Shown in pieces: positions 57,780-64,000 of a stretch of 64,000 nucleotides of DNA; within the stretch, counting starts at the first letter, position 1; each line of letters starts with the position of its first letter. Origin of the DNA: Amborella trichopoda (taxonomy: Eukaryota; Streptophyta; Magnoliopsida; Amborellales; Amborellaceae); NCBI RefSeq assembly GCF_000471905.2, contig NW_006498085.1:240573-304572 (forward strand), given 5' to 3'. The notes beneath the pieces were generated by a model, which was not told the origin of the DNA, searched no databases, and saw nothing but the letters and a program-made list of their open reading frames with translations. Both the position numbers and the translations under genes were made by a program.

Positions 57780-60475
57780 CTTAAATAACGTTTATATCTT
57801 CGTCTTACATGGATATGTTTTCATCTTTTGCCTTATTGTAATGTCCATCCTAACTGTCCCCATTGAGTAATGATACAAGTCAAGTTCTATAGACACTTTG
57901 AATCGAGGTTTAGCTTCACATTACATTTGTAATTGTTTCCATGAAACAACCAATGTTCGAAAATTTGGCTGCCCGACTACCTTGGCGAAAATTAAACGCC
58001 TAGGCGCAGTTTGGGTGGGGGCATTATGCGTTTTGCTTTTGGGCGCCCGCCTAGGCAGTCAAGGCGCTGCTTAAGCACTATTGTCTGAGCGCCCACCTAG
58101 GCGCCACTCCGTGACAACTTGTGGGTTGGTGGAAAAAAACCCTTGGTGAGCATAAAAAAAGTAATTTCCCCCCCCCTAAAAAGGGGCGAGAAGGGTTCGA
58201 GGGGGTATTCTAAACCCCCAATAGAAAATTCATGGCCTTTAGGGTGAGAAAAACCCCTCAAAAACCACTCTTTTGCGATTTATCGAAAGATCGATAGATT
58301 TTTTATTTTTTCGATTTCTTTCCAAATCAAAGGCAATAGTTTGTGTGTAGATTCAGAGCTTCTAGTAGTTGATTTTGGAAACTTTTGGCGACCCAATAGA
58401 CAAGGTTTGCACCGACATCGATTTGATTTTGAAATTTTTAATGTATTATCATATTTGAAAGGGGTTTTGATTTTATTTTGCTACAATATATTATGTTATG
58501 AATCATGCGTTGTTTCTTTTACTTTTTTTTCTTTTACGATATATTTACATGTTTGTAGTTAAAAGATTGATTTTTTTTGGTGATTTATAGATTTTTTTTT
58601 CACTTGGATGATGAAATTGAGCATATATCGTATTCTTTTATGAATAATTGATTCCTTTTTTGTACAATGTATCTTATTTTGATATTCTATTTTTTTTATT
58701 TAGTCTATTTGAGAAATAATTGATTATGTGATTTCTTAATGGGTTAAGTCTTATGTGAAAGTGAAACTAAAGTCTTAAAATGTTTTATATATTTAGTTAT
58801 TCATTTAAGAATTCCCTTCTTTTTTATGTTTGGGATTGGGGGGGGGGGGGGGAGTTTGATTTTGGTGAGGGTAACCTGTCCCTGGGTGCCTGTCTAGGCA
58901 GCCCCCCAACTGCCTAGGCAGCCAGGCACCCAAACTGCCTTGACGTCCAATCCGCTTTTTTAAACATTTGGAACAACCAATACTCTCTATCTCAGAATCA
59001 CTATAGTACTAAGTAGGGTTGAGATAGTACTCTACTAGGTGTAGGGGCCTCTCCAACGGTAAATCCCATTTGTCATCTATAATTTTCAAAATGGCGCGAT
59101 ATTTACTTTCATCATTCTTCAACTTTATCTTGATTTATTCTTTTGCAACCTCATTGCCTTGTAAACATGTCCTATTACCGGTTCCTTTTCACTATCCACA
59201 ATGCGCAACACCTTTACAAGAGGATAATGTTGAACCCCTGTCCAAAACCAAGGTGTTATAACAATGTCATACACAATTTTCCCTTTTGCCTCCTTAATCC
59301 ACTTGCTTTCCTTCCAATTTGAAGAGACAAACATGATTCGAAGCTTGTCTTTTTGTTTATTAAGAGAATCCAAAAACAAGTATGAAGTTGCAAACCTTGT
59401 GATCCCTGGCCTCACCAAGTCAGCCCCTCCCTTATACTTCCTAATTATGGCTAAGACATTGATGTCGCTGTAAATGAAATTGTTTCAGCTTCTGCTTTAT
59501 CTATTATCCCCTTCTTCACTTTTTTCTTGCTAATTGCCTTGCATGAGGTCAATGTGATGCATCGTGCAAGGCGTTTAGAAAATGAGTGGCCTCCTAATCC
59601 CCAATAATCTAGCAACTGCCATATTACCGTAGCCATATCAGTGACAACTCACACAAAATGTGACCCCCACCCCCCCCACCTCCTCAATACACTTATCCAC
59701 TACTCCAAATATGAAACTTACATCAGGAATCTTAGCAGATGTGTCAATGGACTTAAAAAAAAAAGTTCCCATAGAACAATTTACCAGTGAATTCATAATG
59801 CTTATTGCCCTCTTATGGCTCCAAGTATCTATCATAATGGTTACCCCACACTTGCCTCATGCATCCTTGTGTGTATTCAGGTACTCATTTGTGAGCTCCA
59901 CTTCTTTTTTAAACAAAGGAACCTTGAGTTCATAAGGTGTAAGGGGCGTTATATCCTGGGCTAAACTGCCCTACTGCCTCCAACATAGCTTGGAACCTCT
60001 TCAAAATGGCAATATTAAATGACAGATTTGCTTGACTCTCCAGACTAGTCTACGCCTGTGCGCTTTCTCGAACTATCGCCTCATGATTGGGAGGGGTAAA
60101 GAATGTACCAATAGGTCCCCTTCTTTGAGGCCTCTTATACCCAAATGTGCTTGTTTTGGATATGGAGGTCCCTTTCTCATCATGTTTATTCCATAAATAT
60201 TTACAAATCTCTCAATGCCTCATATTGTTGCCTCTTCTCTTTTCTTTTGGACTGCTTGTAAAATGTCCAACATCGCTTTCCTAACATCTCTAGGGACTTG
60301 AGTACATGGTGCTACGGCCCCTCTAATGCTAGCCAAATGTTTCTTCAATCAATTAATGCCAGCTGTACTCCTGTTTACAGAATTTGTAAGCTACCTTGTT
60401 CTTGTCATTATGATTGGGGCAGAGTTCATAGTTCCAATCCAGATAAATGTTTTTATTTGAACTTGAAGAAGACAT
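57780..60475 (-). pseudogene. hAT transposase gene, degenerate, interrupted
   Basis: Minus strand, starting ATG at 60475 (MSSSSSNKN, the usual style of this family). A BED zinc finger follows (NKVAYKFCKQEYS, then RGAVAPCTQVPRDVRKAM across frames). 59638-59835 gives FLVNC-type text (NSLVNCSMGTFFFKSIDTSA). 59125-59418 gives RPGITRFATSYLFLDSL and KEAKGKIVYDIV. 58985-59100 gives KIIDDKWDLPLERPLH. After the inserted element (57955-58971), 57840-57944 continues with LDLYHYSMG and IRQKMKTYPCK. There are several stops and frame changes. The C-terminal dimerisation motif was not found. This is a class II transposon lying antisense in the presumed long WDL intron. Confidence 0.85.
57955..58971. mobile_element. 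Non-autonomous hAT relative inserted in the hAT transposase
   Basis: Flanked by a perfect ten-base repeat AACAACCAAT (57945-57954 and 58972-58981); target duplications of hAT elements are eight bases, so two of the ten may be chance or part of the ends. Both ends carry CCTAGGC-rich subterminal repeats (CGCCTAGGCGC and GCCCGCCTAGGCAG; CTGCCTAGGCAGCC) and loosely inverted tips (ATGTTCGAAAA; ATGTTTAAAAA). It contains a 15-16-G run at 58837-58852. No coding capacity. Confidence 0.75.
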
Positions 60476-61915
60476 TGTGACATAACTACAGCCCTTAGTT
60501 ATCGACTTATCACCGAATCCCTAAACTTACACAAGACTACCAAATCATCATCATCATCATTATCATCGTCATCATTTTAGCCTTTTCCCAATTAATTGGG
60601 GTCGGCTACTTGAATCATGGTTCTCCATTCTGCTCTATCAGGATTCATGGTGGGTTTTGGCACAATTTTATGTTGGTTGTGGATGGGTTAAGGGAAAGTT
60701 TAAGGTCATCACCCTTCTTAGACCAACAAGACTACCAAATACAAACTTGAATATATTAACAAGAAGTCCAATGTGTAGATAAATTCACAAAAGTGAGATT
60801 AACTCATGACTATGTTGTCTAAATATTTAAAATTTAAAATTGATCATTCAAAGAATATTAAAAAAAGATTATCTGAAAAATTATCAATAGGTGACAAACT
60901 AGAAAGAATAATATATAGAAAGAATAATATATTGCCCCTTTTCAATATTTTGACAATCCAAGGAAGAAGTAAAGCTAGCATGCTTGAGAAAAGAAACCTA
61001 AAATAATGTTAAAAAACTCAAGGTAGAACTTACACATCAATATTGCAACGATCTAAAGCATCAAGTTGAATAAATAAATTAGGAATCATGCAAGTAAACT
61101 GACTCATCCAAAAAAATAAAAAAAAGGTTTGGAGCAATGGACTTTTTCTATTGATTTGGTTTCTCAATCTAACAATCACAAAATAATATCAAGGTAAAAC
61201 CTGCCCATCAATAAGGCAATGATTTAAAGAAAGAATGGGAAAAAAATTATGAATCATGTAAGTAAACTAACTCATGCAAAAAAAAAAAAAGGTTTGGGGG
61301 CAATGGACTTTTCCCCTTTAATTTCTTTCCCAAACTAAAAATCACAAGTATCAAACCATGAGATTAATGCCTTTTTTCAATAATTGGATTTCCCAATTGA
61401 ATTTTTTTTTTGAAAGAACCTAAATCAAAACCATAGTGATTAGTGAATATGGGATAGTAATCCAAATAGAAACTATTAAAAATATAAAAAAACCAAAAGG
61501 GAAGGAAGAATAATCTTAATACATTTTACACAAAAAACACAAAACCCTAATTAAAAATGTTGTAGTACACGAACCTTCTCAAAATAGAATCGACATTGAC
61601 CCAAATCAGCGAGTTTTGGTTGCCAAAAGTCCTATTTTGCAACCACTCCAAGCTCCAAAAAGAATCTGGTAGAATATCTTTCGATTTTGATTTGAAAACG
61701 TTGATTTTTTTTTTTTTTTTATTTCTTGATAAATTGCAATTTTTTTTTTTTAAGAGAGTTTTAAGGGGTAAAATGATGAAAAACCCCTTTGGCAAAGGGC
61801 TTATTTCCGCTCTTGGCCAAGGGTTGCCAAGATGCCGCCTAGGTACCCGCTGTACGTGGGCACCTCGACGGTGTCTTGGGCACCTAGTGTTGGGTGATTT
61901 TTGGAGCCCGTGAAT
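60476..61915 (-). mobile_element. 5' part of the hAT element, to its terminus
   Basis: Leader of the transposase. Near 61800-61900 is a terminal-type region with CCGCCTAGGTACCC, GGGCACC and GGGGTTTTTCATC, matching in layout the end of the smaller relative at 57955-58340. The A-rich paired segments AAAAAAAAGGTTTGGAGCAA (61120s) and AAAAAGGTTTGGGGGCAATG (61290s) form a diverged direct repeat. The outer boundary near 61915 is approximate. Confidence 0.55.
60546..60725 (-). mobile_element. RTE-tailed insertion with 15-base target duplication
   Basis: Perfect direct repeats ACAAGACTACCAAAT at 60531-60545 and 60726-60740 enclose 180 bases. On the minus strand the last 85 bases are the RTE 3' end (DRAEWRTMIQVADPN, then (ATG)n). 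The first 95 bases do not match the other RTE copies here. The perfect duplication makes it one of the younger insertions. Confidence 0.8.
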
Positions 61916-62701
61916 GGATAAACAAATGTGACTCCAGAAATGCTTAAAATTCCCACCCTGCCAAGTAATTATTCTTGGACAAAGTTTTTCTTTTTCTTTT
62001 TTTTAATTTATGGGTAAATTTGTTCCTAGGCTCTGTAGATACCTTGTTGGTTACATTCACATGTTAATTAATGGAGGGACAAAACACTCTATTTATCGAT
62101 AATAGATGACAACTTTGAAAGGGAAACGGAATATAGGTTACAATATACTACCTTCACCTTTGACTGCATTTCTCTTGACATTTGGGTTTCAGGTAGTGAA
62201 CTGTGGCTATATGGCTGTTTGTATATGCATCTTTGTGTGAGTGTCTGACCATCTATATGTTGAGGCTTGACACTATTGGTCTCTTTTATAGACTTGTGCC
62301 AGGTAGTTATACCGTCATCCCCGGTCATTGTGTCATAGTACTCGTTATGGGAACTGATTTCACCAACTTTAAAGAGATCATATGCTGACACATGTTTCTT
62401 TGTCAACAAATATTGATCCTCGTGGGGCCACATATAATCTAGATAATTTTGAAGTAGGACTTCATACATCACTTCTGCCATGTAAGCTTATAGCTCATGT
62501 CTTGATAGAAGACTTCTGGTGGACAGTGCTATTTCATATTTCACCAGAGTTTTCTTAAGGTTGGAACCTTTGATTTCCTTCCGAAACATATAATTTAACT
62601 TAGGCCTTGTGACTTATCTCTTGAGAGGTCATGGGTCGATAGAGGAGTATTACCGAAAGGAGTTTTAGGTGCGGGTTCCTATCTTTAAGGTTTTGACTAA
62701 G
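61916..62701. other. Unassigned DNA with a 130-codon minus-strand frame
   Basis: Minus-strand frame 62481-62089 (starting MAEVMYEVLLQNYLDYMW) is less AT-biased than its surroundings, but I recognise no domain, no partner exon and no repeat copy. It may be an old gene or TE fragment or chance. Confidence 0.2.
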
Positions 62702-63010
62702 GACCCGGTTTCTATGTGGCCAAGCCCGCATATGTAGAAATGCGGGCCTCTTAATAAATATTTTTTTAGATGGATTTTAAGACTTAATTTTTAAAGACAT
62801 GTAATCTATAACATGGAAATCATGAATATGAATAAATAAATAAATTTGAAAAACTAGAATAATAATTCTAGTAAGAAAACATTTGGACCGTTAGTTTCCA
62901 CTGTTTTTAGATAGAACACTTACACTTGCATCCATGTTTAAGATGGATGCTTTACACTTTCTGGACTGCATATGTAGAAATGCGGTCTAGCCCGCATAAA
63001 ACAATTTTCC
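62702..63010. mobile_element. MITE, family D copy 2 (309 bp)
   Basis: Flanked by a perfect nine-base duplication TTTGACTAA (62693-62701 and 63011-63019). It starts GGACCCGGTTTCTATGTGG and ends ACAATTTTCC, and matches 1301-1614 nearly throughout. Nine-base duplications point to a Mutator-type or hAT-type transposase. Non-coding. Confidence 0.85.
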
Positions 63011-63370
63011 TTTGACTAAAGGAAAGTGGACCTTTCCTATCTGCCTGAGCGTATTTGATGGCAGGGGAACTCAAATATATTTTGCCGAAGCATAATGATA
63101 GAATAAAGGTAGTTGAGAGGATTCACCGGACTGATCCAAATAAAGGGATGGTTGTCGTTAGTTTGACAAAGGCTACTAGGGTTTTCAAAGAGTGTGTTAC
63201 CACTGGTGACTACTTTCAGGCAATGCATGGAGCTATTTTTATTGCTTGTTGTATTGTCTTCAACGCGCACGGATGCATCTGATTTAACTTAATGTAATAT
63301 GTGAAAAAGGGGTCTCTAGTCTTTCTCGAGATGGGCTTCTGGTGAAGTTTCAACTGGTTTCAAAATTTCA
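63011..63370. other. Unassigned DNA
   Basis: A 75-codon plus-strand frame (63055-63282, with KYILPKHNDRIKVVERIHRT) is not recognised. Nothing else seen. Confidence 0.3.
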
Positions 63371-63465
63371 CTAAAAAACCTAATGGGGTGCCTTGGGCAT
63401 TGCCCGACTAGACCCCCCTTGCCTAGGCTACACCTAGGCGAATTGTCGGTCATGCCACCATAGAG
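63371..63465. mobile_element. Isolated CCTAGGCG-type hAT end
   Basis: GGGGTGCCTTGGGCATTGCC, GCCTAGGCTACACCTAGGCG resembles the subterminal repeats at 57990-58110 and 58880-58945. It is probably a fragment of another copy. Confidence 0.4.
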
Positions 63466-63599
63466 AGCAATAGTATAGTTTCTAGAGAGTTGCTTCTTTG
63501 TAATAGAGTGTGAGACATAGGATTAGATTGGGGATATCGTAGTTTTATTTGCAAAGAGTTGAGAGGGTAAAGTTTTTTGTTTTTAAATTGTTAAATTGT

Positions 63600-64000
63600 T
63601 GAAATTTAGTGGTCACTCAGACTCTTAAACAGCTGAGATCCTTGCTCTACTCGAAGGCCTCAAAACTCTTCAACCCCTCATGGAGTCCAGGACTGATCAC
63701 AGAAGGTCATTCTAGCAATGTAATAGCATGGGCTTCAGGCTCAGCACCTTGTCCCTGGTACTTGGCGCATATCTTTGATGAAATCACCCACCTCAGTAAG
63801 GGTTACACTATCTACTGGAGCCACATATGGAGGGACAGCAATTTTGAAGCGGATAATCTTGCGAAGGTGGGTGCTTCTAATGCTAGTGACTAGTAATTTT
63901 TTGCAGACTCAGTCCACATCTTGCAGGGCTTTTGGCACTTTGTCCCCGGTTTACTATTTTCTTTACACCATAGGTGAATTTTGTATAGTGCTCCCACTCG
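63600..64000 (+). mobile_element. L1-type LINE fragment: RNase H-like end
   Basis: 63630-63890 reads EGLKTLQPLM in one frame, then EGHSSNVIAWASGSAPCPW, LAHIFDEITHLSKGYTIYW and DSNFEADNLAKVGAS in another. This is the C-terminal RNase H-like (RVT_3) domain of plant L1-type LINEs, with one frame change in the N-terminal part. It stops at 63891-63893, and the remaining bases would be its 3' UTR, cut by the window edge. Confidence 0.75.

Noticed and set aside
59638-59935. Plus-strand frame 59660-59935 as a separate gene
   Set aside because: It is the shadow of the minus-strand hAT transposase, which matches a known family.
1-64000. CRISPR arrays, operons, rRNA or tRNA genes, complete LTR retroelements
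   Set aside because: None seen. The tandem repeats have no regular spacers, no full tRNA cloverleaf was recognised, and only one doubtful LTR-like remnant is present.

Overview
This is a stretch of nuclear DNA from a flowering plant. The evidence is spliced host genes with GT-AG introns, a plant-specific lectin receptor kinase, a plastid-type haem peroxidase of the APX-R group, and heavy loading with plant MITEs, RTE-type and L1-type LINEs and a hAT transposon. The sequence is AT-rich with long introns and large TE-filled spacers, which suggests a medium or large non-grass genome such as a woody eudicot or magnoliid. The species cannot be named from this window. There are two assembly gaps, 344 N at 11316-11659 and 20 N at 54810-54829.

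Four host genes can be supported. (1) 13247-15718 (+): an intronless G-type lectin S-receptor-like kinase of the SD2-5 type, 823 aa. (2) 17442-18908 (-): a two-exon equilibrative nucleoside transporter, 422 aa, facing gene 1 tail to tail. (3) 25270-33766 (+): ascorbate peroxidase-related protein (APX-R, called APX6 in Arabidopsis). I worked out ten exons that join in frame to 311 aa. (4) 50.4 kb to beyond the window (+): a WAVE-DAMPENED2-like/TPX2-family microtubule protein. Seven coding exons (51842-56358) give the first 316 aa, and the 3' end is not seen. Genes 1, 3 and 4 have the same order as AT4G32300 (SD2-5), AT4G32320 (APX6) and AT4G32330 (WDL5) as I recall them, so this appears to be an old conserved gene block; the transporter is extra relative to that block.

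Layout: 0-12 kb is TE land (several MITE families, a decayed RTE LINE at 7.5-9.0 kb and a gap). 12.3-19 kb holds the kinase and transporter. 19-25 kb is MITEs, short tandem repeats and a probable LTR-element remnant. 25-34 kb is the peroxidase gene, with TE fragments in introns 1 and 3. 34-50 kb is a long intergenic TE graveyard with clear nested insertions: a LINE in a MITE, a long-TIR foldback element in a MITE, and an L1 end in a MITE. 49.4-50.4 kb is a CT-rich, repeat-built leader region of the WDL gene. 53-64 kb is WDL intron sequence swollen by a MITE, (TA)n tracts and a degenerate hAT transposon that carries a smaller relative of itself and an RTE tail with a 15-base target duplication; L1 sequence runs off the right edge.

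The most unusual non-gene objects are two foldback elements (38863-39563 and 45579-46215). Each has long inverted ends that surround a fast-changing array of roughly 20-22 base units. No operon-like or defence system is present. The four genes are independent housekeeping, signalling or growth genes whose products are not known to work together.
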